DNA of 64,000 nucleotides from Chitinibacter sp046530675 (lineage in GTDB: Bacteria; Pseudomonadota; Gammaproteobacteria; Burkholderiales; Chitinibacteraceae): assembly GCF_046530675.1 (NCBI RefSeq), contig NZ_CP172558.1, positions 1,178,001 through 1,242,000 of the forward strand, read 5' to 3'. Below are positions 16,274 through 24,685 of this stretch, piece after piece; the first letter of the stretch is position 1; the number at the start of each line of letters is the position of its first letter. Below the pieces are notes generated by a model, which did not search any database, was not told the DNA's origin, and saw only the letters and a list, made by a program, of their open reading frames with translations. The translations under genes were made by a program, and so were the position numbers.

Positions 16274-16447
16274 ATGTGGCAGGCAATTAAAGCAGTGCTG
16301 GCGGCATTTTTTGGCGTCCGTAGTCGCGGCAAGGCGGCGCGGCCGATCAAGCCGGCGCATATTATCGGGGCAGGGCTGCTGTGTGCCGTATTGCTGGCGC
16401 TGCTGATCTGGGCGCTGGTTCGGCATCTGGTGCTGCAGGCTGTTTGA
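16274..16447 (+). CDS. DUF2970 small membrane protein
   Basis: 57 residues with MWQAIKAVLAAFFGVRSRG, a basic stretch and one membrane helix (about 30-53). DUF2970 proteins sit between ctaG and the subunit III gene in many betaproteobacteria and are inferred to aid oxidase assembly or stability. Ribosome site AAGGAG lies before the ATG. Position and pattern fit the family exactly. Confidence 0.85.
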   Translation: MWQAIKAVLAAFFGVRSRGKAARPIKPAHIIGAGLLCAVLLALLIWALVRHLVLQAV

Positions 16448-16481
16448 ATCCGACTTGATTTGAAATATCTGGAGGTGGGCA

Positions 16482-17348
16482 ATGAATGTCGAAAATGGAG
16501 TTCATGATGCACATTACTATGTGCCTCCACCTTCCCGCTGGCCGCTGGTGGGATCGGGCGCGCTGTTTTGTCTGGGATTGGGCGCAGCGCTGACGATCAA
16601 TCAGGTCGGTGCAGGGCGCTGGATTCTGCTGGCCGGATTTGCCATCTTGTTCTGGATGCTGGCAGGCTGGTTTGGCGATGTGATTCGCGAATCGGAAGGC
16701 GGGCAGTACGGTCAGCAGGTCGATTATTCGTTCCGCTGGGGAATGAGCTGGTTTATTTTTTCCGAAGTCATGTTTTTTGCCGCCTTTTTTGGCGCGCTGT
16801 TTTATACCCGTGCCATTTCCGTTCCCGAGCTGGGCTTGCTCGGCGATACGCAACAATTGCTCTGGCCCGATTTCAAAGCCAGCTGGCCGCTGGCGACGGG
16901 ACCCAAAGCTGCGGATTATCAGGCGATGCACCCGATGGGCTTGCCCGCAATCAATACCGCCTTGCTGCTCAGCTCAGGCGCCACGCTGACCTGGGCGCAT
17001 TGGGGCTTGTTGAATCAGCAGCGTCAGGTGCTGAGCCGCGGGCTGGGATTGACGATCATTCTCGGTAGCGTTTTTCTGGGTTTGCAGGCTTATGAATATC
17101 ATCATGCATGGACCGCAATGAACCTGATGCTCTCATCCGGTGCGTATGGCGCGACATTTTATATGCTGACCGGTTTTCACGGCATGCATGTGCTGGTGGG
17201 AACCATCATTCTGATCACGATGTGGTTGCGCGTACAGCGCGGGCATTTCACGCCTTTGCAGCACTTTGGCTTTGAAGCTGCCGCATGGTACTGGCATTTT
17301 GTCGACGTGGTCTGGTTGCTGTTGTTTGTGCTGGTTTATTGCCTTTAA
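16482..17348 (+). CDS. coxC: Cytochrome c oxidase subunit III
   Basis: 288 residues with seven predicted membrane helices. Family signatures include YYVPPPSRWPLVGS at the N-terminus, the conserved RWGMSWFIFSEVMFFAAFFGAL split around helix III, GFHGMHVLVGTI and AAWYWHFVDVVWLLLF at the end. Stabilises subunit I during turnover. GGAGGT precedes the ATG. Last gene of the first oxidase transcript; a convergent DUF2909 gene follows 15 bp later. Confidence 0.97.
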   Translation: MNVENGVHDAHYYVPPPSRWPLVGSGALFCLGLGAALTINQVGAGRWILLAGFAILFWMLAGWFGDVIRESEGGQYGQQVDYSFRWGMSWFIFSEVMFFAAFFGALFYTRAISVPELGLLGDTQQLLWPDFKASWPLATGPKAADYQAMHPMGLPAINTALLLSSGATLTWAHWGLLNQQRQVLSRGLGLTIILGSVFLGLQAYEYHHAWTAMNLMLSSGAYGATFYMLTGFHGMHVLVGTIILITMWLRVQRGHFTPLQHFGFEAAAWYWHFVDVVWLLLFVLVYCL

Positions 17349-17363
17349 CCCGGTCTTCTCTAC

Positions 17364-17540
17364 TTAAATCCAGCCTTGCCAGCGTGAAACCAGCAGCAAA
17401 ATAAACAAGCCGATCGACAAGCCCACGCGCCAGGCGAGCATCGTCCAAAGTTGATCCGATGCGCCGCGAACCAGACGCAACAAGGCTTGAGCGAGCGAGA
17501 ACAGGATGGCAAGGAGCAGCAAGATGGCAACAATTTTCAT
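17364..17540 (-). CDS. DUF2909 twin-transmembrane protein
   Basis: 58 residues on the minus strand, MKIVAILLLLAILFSLAQAL then a short polar loop and a second helix (VGLSIGLFILLLV). Two-helix proteins of the DUF2909 family commonly occur between coxC and surf1 in betaproteobacteria. Its ATG (17538-17540) lies inside the first codons of the divergent surf1 gene, so the two coding regions overlap by 17 bp. Function is not established. Confidence 0.82.
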   Translation of the reverse strand: MKIVAILLLLAILFSLAQALLRLVRGASDQLWTMLAWRVGLSIGLFILLLVSRWQGWI

Positions 17541-18234
17541 TCCGATTCCTCCAAGCCTTCAGCCTAGCCAAAGCGGCGGCATTTTGCGCACCAAATATCT
17601 GCGCGGTGCGCTGATGTTGCTGGCATTGGTTGCATTGACGATCTGCCTGGGGATCTGGCAACTGTGGCGAGCGAATGACAAGCACCGTTTGTTGCAGGAA
17701 ATTGACCAAATTCAGTCCATGCCCGAATTACGCTGGGAGCAGGGTGTGCCACCGCAATGGCGCAAGCTGTCTTTGCAGGGGCAATGGTTGAAACAGTACG
17801 AAATCTGGCTGGATCACCGGGTACAGCAAGGCAAGGTGGGCTATCACATCATTACGCCGTTCCAGTTACGGGATGGAACGATCTTGCTGGTCAATCGGGG
17901 CTGGTGGGCGCAGGGCAAGGGACAGCCACCGTCAGCAAGTGGCGAATCGCATGTGCTCGTGCAAAGCTGGCCGCGCTACGTCGAGCTGGGCGCAGCACCG
18001 GTGACGGGACGGATTTTTCAAAATATCGATCCGGGTCGATTTGCCGCGTGGGCTTATTTGTCCATGCCTGCGGGGTATGTGCTGGCGCTTGACCCCGCTC
18101 CGGGAATGACTGCACTGGCGCAAGAGCGGCCATTCGGCGTCGAGCGGCATCTGGCGTATTCACTCAGCTGGTTTTTGATGGCCGCTTTCGGTGGGTTTTT
18201 ATTTTATCGTCACTATATGAAGGCAGAGGTATGA
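17524..18234 (+). CDS. surf1: SURF1 family oxidase assembly protein
   Basis: 236 residues. Start ATG at 17524 has AAGGAG 7 bases upstream. SURF1 topology is seen: membrane helix at about 31-47 (ALMLLALVALTICLGIWQLWR), the periplasmic domain with WLDHRVQQGKVGYHIITPF and LLVNRGWW, and a C-terminal helix ending WFLMAAFGGFLFYRHY. SURF1 helps insert heme A in subunit I. The next gene starts within its stop codon (ATGA). Confidence 0.94.
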   Translation: MATIFIPIPPSLQPSQSGGILRTKYLRGALMLLALVALTICLGIWQLWRANDKHRLLQEIDQIQSMPELRWEQGVPPQWRKLSLQGQWLKQYEIWLDHRVQQGKVGYHIITPFQLRDGTILLVNRGWWAQGKGQPPSASGESHVLVQSWPRYVELGAAPVTGRIFQNIDPGRFAAWAYLSMPAGYVLALDPAPGMTALAQERPFGVERHLAYSLSWFLMAAFGGFLFYRHYMKAEV

Positions 18235-18695
18235 CTCAGAAAGCTAGGCAGAGATTGATCTTGATATCGATACTGGGCTTATGTATTTTGCCTATCCTGC
18301 TGGCTCAAGCTGCCTGGCAATGGGCTAGACCGCAAGGTGGCGAAAGCTTCGGCCAACTGATTGCCAAACCGGTATTGTCGGCACCGCCACAGCGATACTG
18401 GCAATTGCTCGCGCATACCGGACAAGCTTGCAATGCAGCCCAGCCCAATCAGGCCAACCAACTCAGACCTGTGGCACAACAACTTCAGCGTGCGCAGGGG
18501 AATGCACAGCACCGGATCAAGGTCGCCGAATGCCTGCCGCTGGCGCAAGCTTTGCCCAGCGGCATTTATCTGATTGATCCGCACGGCAATGCGGTGCTGC
18601 GCTATTCGCCCGAACAACTGGCGCAAATTCAAGGACGACAGGCCGCGCTGCGCGAAATCGGCAAAGTACTGAAAAATAATCAGGGGCTGGGTTAA
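18231..18695 (+). CDS. Membrane-anchored SCO/thioredoxin-like protein lacking the Cys pair
   Basis: 154 residues with an N-terminal membrane helix (about 9-29). The segment IYLIDPHGNAVLRYSPEQL corresponds to the conserved YLVDPxGN segment of thioredoxin-fold SCO-like proteins that betaproteobacteria encode between surf1 and ctaA. The position of the expected CxxxC copper/redox motif here reads TGQACNAAQPN, with one Cys only, so thiol chemistry of the usual kind is unlikely. Probably an oxidase assembly factor by context. Confidence 0.65.
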   Translation: MTQKARQRLILISILGLCILPILLAQAAWQWARPQGGESFGQLIAKPVLSAPPQRYWQLLAHTGQACNAAQPNQANQLRPVAQQLQRAQGNAQHRIKVAECLPLAQALPSGIYLIDPHGNAVLRYSPEQLAQIQGRQAALREIGKVLKNNQGLG

Positions 18696-19874
18696 ATGAA
18701 AAACTTGCTTCCCAATCTGTCAGTCCTGACTCGACGTTTGCTGATTCTCGCGCTGGTATGGACTGCCGCGCTGATGATTCTGGGCGCGTATGTGCGCCTG
18801 CAGGATGCCGGGCTAGGTTGCCCTGACTGGCCCGGTTGTTACGGGCATCTGGGCGTTCCCGATGAAGCGCATGAAATCGCCCACGCCGAAACGCGATTCG
18901 GAATGGAAGTCGATAGCGCCAAGGGCTGGAAAGAAATGATCCACCGCTATGTGGCTGGCGGGCTCGGTCTGCTGATGCTGGTGCTGACCGCCCTGCTGTG
19001 GCGGGATCGACGGCAAGCGAGCCAGAGTGGCTGGCCTGCCTTATTGCCACTGGCGGTGATTGTGCTGCAAGGCGCTTTCGGCATGTGGACCGTGACATTG
19101 AAACTAATGCCCATCGTTGTCACCGGGCATCTGATCGGCGGAATGACTTTACTGATGATTTTGCTGGTGCTGGCTTCGCGCGCGATGCCGCGCTGGGACT
19201 CGCTGGCGGAATCATTAAGTAACCGTGCAAAAGTGTTCCAGCAAGGCACCGGAGCCGCAGACAGTACAAGTCGTACGCCAAGGCGAGGTAACGATGCTGG
19301 ACGGGGTGGCCTCAGGCCAAAACTGTTGCTTGTCTACTTACCGCGATGGCGAGCGCTCTGGCAACTGGCTTTACTGCTGGTGATGGTGCAGATCGTGCTG
19401 GGCGGCTGGGTCTCGACCAATTATGCCGCGCTGGCCTGCGATGGATTTCCGCAGTGTCAGGGGCAGTGGGCGATACCGGGCGGTTTGGATTATTTGCAAG
19501 ACGCCTTGCGACCTGATCGTGAACTGGGAATGAGCGCCAGCGGCGAAGCGTTGAGCTTGCAGCATCTGGCCGCGATTCACTGGTTGCACCGGCTTGGCGC
19601 ACTTTTGCTCAGTCTGGCTTTGCTGGGTTTGATCGTGCAATTGTGGCGGCCAGCACCGCGCTATGCACGCTCGATTCTGGCAGCGCTGTTGCTGCAACTG
19701 GGCTTGGGGGTCGGCAATGTTATTTTTTCGCTGCCGCTGGCATTGGCGCTGGCTCACCATGCTGGTGCTGTCTTGCTACTCGGCTTGCTGGTGCATGGCT
19801 ATTGCCGCCTGCCAGCGCTGCAGCAAAAATCGTTTGAATACCCGAATTTACGGCAACAAGAGGCTGCGACATGA
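18696..19874 (+). CDS. ctaA: Heme A synthase (COX15/CtaA) with transposon-derived insert
   Basis: Inner-membrane enzyme that oxidises heme O to heme A; 392 residues, eight predicted membrane helices. Conserved features are GAYVRLQDAGLGCPDWPGCYG (31-50), HRYVAGG (His83), TGHLIGGM (His145), GGWVSTNYAALAC, IHWLHRLGALL and LAHHAG. Residues about 173-216 look foreign (Arg/Gly/Ser-rich, SNRAKVFQQGTG to GLRPKLL). They are encoded by a TA-flanked repeat also found at 53686 and 59126. Removing 123 bp rejoins ESL to PRWRALWQ in frame. The insert falls in the loop between the two four-helix halves, so the enzyme may stay active. Confidence 0.93.
   Translation: MKNLLPNLSVLTRRLLILALVWTAALMILGAYVRLQDAGLGCPDWPGCYGHLGVPDEAHEIAHAETRFGMEVDSAKGWKEMIHRYVAGGLGLLMLVLTALLWRDRRQASQSGWPALLPLAVIVLQGAFGMWTVTLKLMPIVVTGHLIGGMTLLMILLVLASRAMPRWDSLAESLSNRAKVFQQGTGAADSTSRTPRRGNDAGRGGLRPKLLLVYLPRWRALWQLALLLVMVQIVLGGWVSTNYAALACDGFPQCQGQWAIPGGLDYLQDALRPDRELGMSASGEALSLQHLAAIHWLHRLGALLLSLALLGLIVQLWRPAPRYARSILAALLLQLGLGVGNVIFSLPLALALAHHAGAVLLLGLLVHGYCRLPALQQKSFEYPNLRQQEAAT
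19216..19340. mobile_element. MITE family 1, copy A, inside ctaA
   Basis: 121-bp body (19218-19338) flanked by TA. The left end reads AGTAACCGTGCAAAAGT and the right end, read inward, AGTAGACAAGCAACAGT. The internal block GGACGGGGTGGCCTC is shared with the other two copies. No open frame for a transposase. Body plus one TA equals 123 bp, exactly 41 codons, with no stop in the ctaA frame. Confidence 0.85.
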
Positions 19875-20767
19875 ATACTTTAAGACTTTCTGCTCCGCAG
19901 CTTGGCATTGAGTTATTCCGGCTGGGCAAACCGCGGGTGGTTGCGCTGATTGTTTTCTGTGCGTGGATAGGCATGCTGCTCGCCAGTGACGGAACCATCA
20001 ACTGGGGCAAAATGTTGGCGGCGGTATGCGGCATTGCGCTGATCGCCAGCGGCGCTGCCGCAGCCAATTGCCTGTTTGAGTCGGAGCGCGATGCGCAAAT
20101 GTTGCGCACCCAGCGACGCCCTTTGCCACGCGGCGCAGTCAGCCTGCAATGGGCAGCCAGCTATGCCTTGTGTTTAACGGTCAGCGGAGCGGTCTTACTC
20201 ACGCTGTTTGTAAATACCCTGACCCTGTATCTGACGCTGGCTACCTTCATTGCTTATGCTGTGGTCTATACCCGCTGGTTAAAACCGGCCAGCCCGCAAA
20301 ATATCGTCATTGGCGGCGCTGCGGGTGCCATGCCGCCGATTCTGGGCTGGGCGGCAATGAGCGGCGAAGTGTCCGCCGTCGCCGCAACGCTGTTTCTGAT
20401 TATTTATGCCTGGACACCGCCGCATTTCTGGGCGCTGGCGTTGTACCGGATGGAAGACTACCGCAAGGTCGGCTTGCCGATGCTGCCGGTGACGCACGGC
20501 AAAGCCTTTACCCGCTTGGCGATCTGGCTGTATAGCTGGATTCTGGCTGCGACGACTTTGCTGCCCGTTGCTCTGGGCTTTTCTGGGCTGCTGTATTTGC
20601 TCGCCGCGCTGCTGCTCAATGGCTGGTTTTTATTCGGCGCTTGGCGGGTGTATCGCAATGAACAGGACGAATTGGCCAGAAAGCTGTTTCGCTGCTCGAT
20701 TGCCTATCTGGCCTACCTGTTTTCTGCGCTGCTGATCGACCATTATCTGAAAATGGCGATGTTTTGA
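19871..20767 (+). CDS. ctaB: Protoheme IX farnesyltransferase (heme O synthase)
   Basis: UbiA-family prenyltransferase of 298 residues that adds a farnesyl group to heme B. Nine membrane helices are predicted. The polyprenyl-binding loop shows NCLFESERDAQMLRTQRRPL and the second loop YAWTPPHFWALALYRMEDYR, both diagnostic. Starts inside the ctaA stop codon (ATGA), so the heme O and heme A steps are translationally coupled. Last gene of the oxidase biogenesis operon. Confidence 0.96.
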   Translation: MNTLRLSAPQLGIELFRLGKPRVVALIVFCAWIGMLLASDGTINWGKMLAAVCGIALIASGAAAANCLFESERDAQMLRTQRRPLPRGAVSLQWAASYALCLTVSGAVLLTLFVNTLTLYLTLATFIAYAVVYTRWLKPASPQNIVIGGAAGAMPPILGWAAMSGEVSAVAATLFLIIYAWTPPHFWALALYRMEDYRKVGLPMLPVTHGKAFTRLAIWLYSWILAATTLLPVALGFSGLLYLLAALLLNGWFLFGAWRVYRNEQDELARKLFRCSIAYLAYLFSALLIDHYLKMAMF

Positions 20768-20773
20768 TGGCCT

Positions 20774-20800
20774 GCTAGGCTCTGTTGACGTTTGGTTTGA
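20774..20800. mobile_element. Solo end of MITE family 2
   Basis: CTAG followed by GCTCTGTTGACGTTTGGTTT, differing at one base from the right end of the element at 48056-48318, including the CTAG junction. Similarity stops after about 25 bp. It lies between ctaB and the convergent HDOD gene. No partner end is nearby. Confidence 0.7.
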
Positions 20801-20803
20801 CAC

Positions 20804-21670
20804 TCAAAACAGGCTGATCATTTCCTGGCAGGCTTGATCCATCTCGGCGCGCAGATCGGTGTATTTGGCGTAGCTTAGTTCTTTGGGCTCTGCCAGCTCA
20901 GGGATATCGAGACGTTGCATTTCGGCAAAGCCGCCAGCAAACAGATTGGCGAGATAAACGACGTCGCTCAGGTTACGCGGGTTTTCGATGAAGGGACGCG
21001 GTTGATCGACTTCCCTGACTGCATCGATGATTTCCTCCGGCATGCTGAGCGAATCGAGCAGGATGACACCAACACTTTCGTGCCACTGTGCCACCAGAAA
21101 TTCAACCGTTGTTGGCCGCTCGACCAGCTCAGGATAATGCGCAGCGCGATCGAGCATGTAAAACGCGCCCAGGTCGTGAACCAGCCCTGCCAACATTGCG
21201 AGCTCCGGGTTGACTCGCGTCAGACGTTGCGCGATGACACGAGCGATCATCGAGGTTTTCAGGCTGTGGATCCAGAGCTTGTTGGCAATCCCTTCAAACT
21301 GGGTCAGTTCGCGCGAACGAACCAGTTGCTGCAGTGCGCACGCCAGTGCCGTTGCACGTGCGGTTTCCATGCCGACGCGCATCAATGCCGAATCAAGGTC
21401 GGCGACATTATTGCCTGCGCGTTTATACGCGACTGAATTGGCTAGTTGGAGCAGTTTGGCGGTAATCAGCGGGTCTTTCTGGATTTCATGAGCAATGCGC
21501 TGCAGCGACGCTGTTTTGCTTTTCATCACGGTGCTGATCTGGACTGATGCGTCAAAACAAGTTGGGAATATGACTTCATCTTCAAGTTCTTTTGCAATAT
21601 CGATCAGCATACTCAGGCGTTGGTCATGCAGTTGATCGGGGGTTTTATCGGCATATTGCAAAATTGACAT
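20804..21670 (-). CDS. HDOD-domain protein
   Basis: 288 residues, nearly all one HDOD domain: LQRIAHEIQKDPLITAKLLQLANS, the helix around ALMRVGMETARATALA and the HD-like LAGLVHDLGAFYML. HDOD proteins are HD-fold output or scaffold proteins in bacterial signalling. Here the domain stands alone without a receiver or GGDEF partner. Separate transcript; it reads toward ctaB. Confidence 0.88.
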   Translation of the reverse strand: MSILQYADKTPDQLHDQRLSMLIDIAKELEDEVIFPTCFDASVQISTVMKSKTASLQRIAHEIQKDPLITAKLLQLANSVAYKRAGNNVADLDSALMRVGMETARATALACALQQLVRSRELTQFEGIANKLWIHSLKTSMIARVIAQRLTRVNPELAMLAGLVHDLGAFYMLDRAAHYPELVERPTTVEFLVAQWHESVGVILLDSLSMPEEIIDAVREVDQPRPFIENPRNLSDVVYLANLFAGGFAEMQRLDIPELAEPKELSYAKYTDLRAEMDQACQEMISLF

Positions 21671-21740
21671 GATGTTTAGCCTGGCTAGGTTGCAGTGAGT
21701 TCCCCATTCAGGATAGTGAAACTACAGAGCAGCTTCAATG

Positions 21741-21768
21741 AAAACAGCCCGAACTGGACTTCGGGCTG
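21741..21768 (-). terminator. Terminator of the dppBCDF operon
   Basis: Stem CAGCCCGAA / TTCGGGCTG; on the minus strand it is followed by TTTTC, 14 bp after the dppF stop. Confidence 0.85.
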
Positions 21769-21781
21769 CGGTAGAAGGGGT

Positions 21782-22771
21782 TCAGACGGGGATGTTCTCG
21801 ACGTGATGGCAAGCTATCACCCGACCGGCAAATGGCCGTAGTGTTGGCACTTCAGCCTTGCAGCGCTCGTTGGCGTACGGGCAGCGGGTGTTGAAAGCGC
21901 AGCCGCTGGGTGGATTGAGCGGAGACGGCAGCTCGCCGGTGAGCTTGATTTTGGCGCGGCGATCTTCCTGCCGGATAGCCGGCGTTGCCGACATCAGCGC
22001 GCGGGTGTACGGGTGCAAGGGCTGGTCGAAAATGGTTTTTTTGTCGCCATATTCAACGGTGCTGCCGAAATACATCACCATCACGTCGTCGGCAATATGT
22101 TCGACGACGGCCAGATTGTGGCTGACAAACACATACGCCGTACCGAGCTCGTCCTGCAAATCCATAAACAGATTCAGAATCTGCGCCTGAATTGATACGT
22201 CTAGCGCCGAAGTCGGCTCGTCGGCGACCAGTACCGCCGGTTTGAGCATCATCGCGCGGGCAATCGCGATCCGCTGGCGCTGGCCACCGGAAAACATATG
22301 TGGGTAACGATGGTAATGCTCGGGGCGCAAACCGACGATTTTGAGCATTTCGCGCACGCGCGCCTCGCGCTGCTCGGCGTTCAGTTCGGTATTGAGCAGC
22401 AAAGGCTCGGCGAGCATCGTGCCGATTTGCTTGCGCGGATTGAGGCTGGCGAACGGATTCTGAAACACCATTTGCACTTTGGGGCGCAAGGCTTTGAGTG
22501 TGGCGGTATTGGCGCTCGCGATATCGACACCGTCGATGATCAAATGTCCGGCGCTGGGCTCCTCAATCAAAGTCAGCTGGCGTGCCAGCGTTGATTTGCC
22601 ACAGCCCGATTCGCCGACGACGGCCAGGGTCTTGCCTGCTGCCAGTTTGAATGAAACGTCATTGAGCGCCTTGACCGTGGCATGACCTTTCAAAAAGCCG
22701 CGGCTGACCGAGTAATGACGCGATAAAGACTGGGCCTCAAGAATGATTTTTGGAGTGCTTTGATTATTCAT
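21782..22771 (-). CDS. dppF: Dipeptide ABC transporter ATPase DppF
   Basis: 329 residues. Walker A GESGCGKSTLA, signature SGGQRQRIAIARAM, Walker B VLVADEPTSALD and the switch His (FVSHNLAVVEHI) are all intact. The C-terminal oligopeptide-type extension has GCAFNTRCPYANERC with its cysteines. Energises dipeptide import together with DppD. Its start overlaps the dppD stop by 8 bp. Confidence 0.94.
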   Translation of the reverse strand: MNNQSTPKIILEAQSLSRHYSVSRGFLKGHATVKALNDVSFKLAAGKTLAVVGESGCGKSTLARQLTLIEEPSAGHLIIDGVDIASANTATLKALRPKVQMVFQNPFASLNPRKQIGTMLAEPLLLNTELNAEQREARVREMLKIVGLRPEHYHRYPHMFSGGQRQRIAIARAMMLKPAVLVADEPTSALDVSIQAQILNLFMDLQDELGTAYVFVSHNLAVVEHIADDVMVMYFGSTVEYGDKKTIFDQPLHPYTRALMSATPAIRQEDRRAKIKLTGELPSPLNPPSGCAFNTRCPYANERCKAEVPTLRPFAGRVIACHHVENIPV

Positions 22772-23747
22772 GGGTGGGTATCCCGTTGGAATCCAATGGG
22801 GTAAAGCAACGCACGCTGCTACCCATCAGGGGTAATAGGGCGGGCTTCTGGCTGCGGCAGGTGTCGTTGGCGTAGGGACAACGCGGGCTCAACAGGCAGC
22901 CCTGCGGTCTGTCATACTGGCCGGGAACGACGCCGGGCAAAGTCGAAAGCCGTTTCGCACCCTTGCTGTGTTCGGGAATCGACGACAGCAAAGCCTGGGT
23001 ATATGGATGGCGTGGTGCAGCAAACAGCGCCTGAGTTGCACTGCTTTCGACGACTTCACCGGCATACATCACGACCATGCGTTGGGCGACTTCGGCAACA
23101 ACGGCCAGATCATGCGTGATCAGAATCAGCGCCATGTCATTCTGCTTTTGCAAATTGACCAGCAACTCCATGATTTGCGCCTGTACCGTGACGTCGAGCG
23201 CCGTCGTCGGTTCGTCGGCGATCAACAGTTTGGGTTCACACGCAATCGCCATCGCAATCATCACACGCTGGCTCATCCCGCCTGACAACTGGTGCGGATA
23301 GGCGTCAAGGCGCGACTTGGCGTCGGGGATTTCAACCTGTTCGAGCAATTGCAATGCACGTTGTTTCAGTGCCGCACCGCGCAGTGGCGTATGCAATTTC
23401 AGCGTTTCCATCAGCTGGAATCCAACGGTATACGCCGGATTCAGGCTGGTCAGCGCATCCTGGAAAATCATCGAAATATCGCGGCCGATGATCTGGCGTT
23501 TTTGCGATGCGCGCATTTTGAGCAGGTCTTGTCCGTCAAATTGCAACTGATCGGCCGTAACGCGGCCGGGCGCGTCGATCAACCCCATCATCGCCAGCAT
23601 CGTCACCGATTTGCCCGACCCCGATTCGCCGACTATGCCGACAATTTCGCCACGATCGACGCTCAGATCGAGGCTAGATACGGCATGAAAGGGCTGGGCG
23701 GTATTGCCAAAGCTCACGTTCAGATTGCGGATTTCTAATAAGCTCAT
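22764..23747 (-). CDS. dppD: Dipeptide ABC transporter ATPase DppD
   Basis: 327 residues. Walker A GESGSGKSVTM, signature SGGMSQRVMIAMAI, Walker B LLIADEPTTALD, and the C-terminal Cys-rich motif GCLLSPRCPYANDTCRSQ that in DppD-type ATPases can carry an iron-sulfur cluster. Partner of DppF. Sits 16 bp after dppC. Confidence 0.94.
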   Translation of the reverse strand: MSLLEIRNLNVSFGNTAQPFHAVSSLDLSVDRGEIVGIVGESGSGKSVTMLAMMGLIDAPGRVTADQLQFDGQDLLKMRASQKRQIIGRDISMIFQDALTSLNPAYTVGFQLMETLKLHTPLRGAALKQRALQLLEQVEIPDAKSRLDAYPHQLSGGMSQRVMIAMAIACEPKLLIADEPTTALDVTVQAQIMELLVNLQKQNDMALILITHDLAVVAEVAQRMVVMYAGEVVESSATQALFAAPRHPYTQALLSSIPEHSKGAKRLSTLPGVVPGQYDRPQGCLLSPRCPYANDTCRSQKPALLPLMGSSVRCFTPLDSNGIPTHE

Positions 23748-23763
23748 ACTTCTTTCCTTATCT

Positions 23764-24681
23764 TCACGCCAGTTTTTTCAGTTTCGGGTCGAGCGCATCG
23801 CGCAAACCATCACCCAGCAAATTGAGCGCGACGACCGTCAGCAAAATTGTCACCCCGGGCATCGTGACGACCCACCAGGCGCTGTCGATGTAATCGCGTG
23901 CCGAGGCGAGCATCGTTCCCCACTCGGGCAACGGTGGTTGCGCGCCCAGACCCAGAAAGCCCAGCGCTGCCGCATCAAGAATCGCCGACGAAAAGCCCAG
24001 CGTACCCTGCACGATCAGTGGCGCCATGCAGTTGGGCAAAACGGTGTTAAACATCAGCCGTATTTTGCCGGCACCAGCCAGCCGACTGGCGACGACATAA
24101 TCTTTATTCAGTTCGGTCATTGCCGAGGCGCGAGCCAGGCGAACATAAGAAGGCAGCGAAACAATCGCAATCGCCAGCATTGTGTTCATCAGTCCAGGCC
24201 CGAGTACGGCAACGACGGCAACGGCGAGCAGCAAGGATGGCAGCGCCAGCATGATGTCCATCGCACGCATAATGCCGTTACCGAGCATTTTCGGATAAAA
24301 CGCCGCCAGCAGACCCAGGACGATGCCGGGCAACATCGACAATGCAACCGACACCAGACCGATCATCAGACTTAAACGTGCGCCGTGCATCAGTCGCGAC
24401 AAAATGTCGCGACCCAGCTCGTCGGTGCCAAGAATATATTGCCATGAGCCGTTGGCTGCCCAGACCGGTGGCGTCAGCAAGGCGTCGCGATATTGTTCCA
24501 CTGGCTGATGCGGTGCCAGCCAGGGTGCGAATAGTGCTGCAACGACCAGCAGGCTGAAGAAAATCAGTGCGATCAACGCGCCGCGATTGGCACTGAACGA
24601 TTGCCAGAATTCTTTCAATGGCGACGGATAACTGCTTGCGGCAAGCACTGGCAGATTGATTGCGGTGTCTTGGGTATTCAT
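23764..24681 (-). CDS. dppC: Dipeptide ABC transporter permease DppC
   Basis: 305 residues with an N-terminal OppC-type segment (FWQSFSANRGALIALIFFSLLVV) and BPD_transp_1 domain. The EAA loop reads YVVASRLAGAGKIRLMFNTVLPN. The ATG at 24681, 4 bp after the dppB stop with GAGG upstream, was preferred to one 15 bases earlier that would overlap dppB. Confidence 0.93.
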   Translation of the reverse strand: MNTQDTAINLPVLAASSYPSPLKEFWQSFSANRGALIALIFFSLLVVAALFAPWLAPHQPVEQYRDALLTPPVWAANGSWQYILGTDELGRDILSRLMHGARLSLMIGLVSVALSMLPGIVLGLLAAFYPKMLGNGIMRAMDIMLALPSLLLAVAVVAVLGPGLMNTMLAIAIVSLPSYVRLARASAMTELNKDYVVASRLAGAGKIRLMFNTVLPNCMAPLIVQGTLGFSSAILDAAALGFLGLGAQPPLPEWGTMLASARDYIDSAWWVVTMPGVTILLTVVALNLLGDGLRDALDPKLKKLA

Positions 24682-24685
24682 TTTC

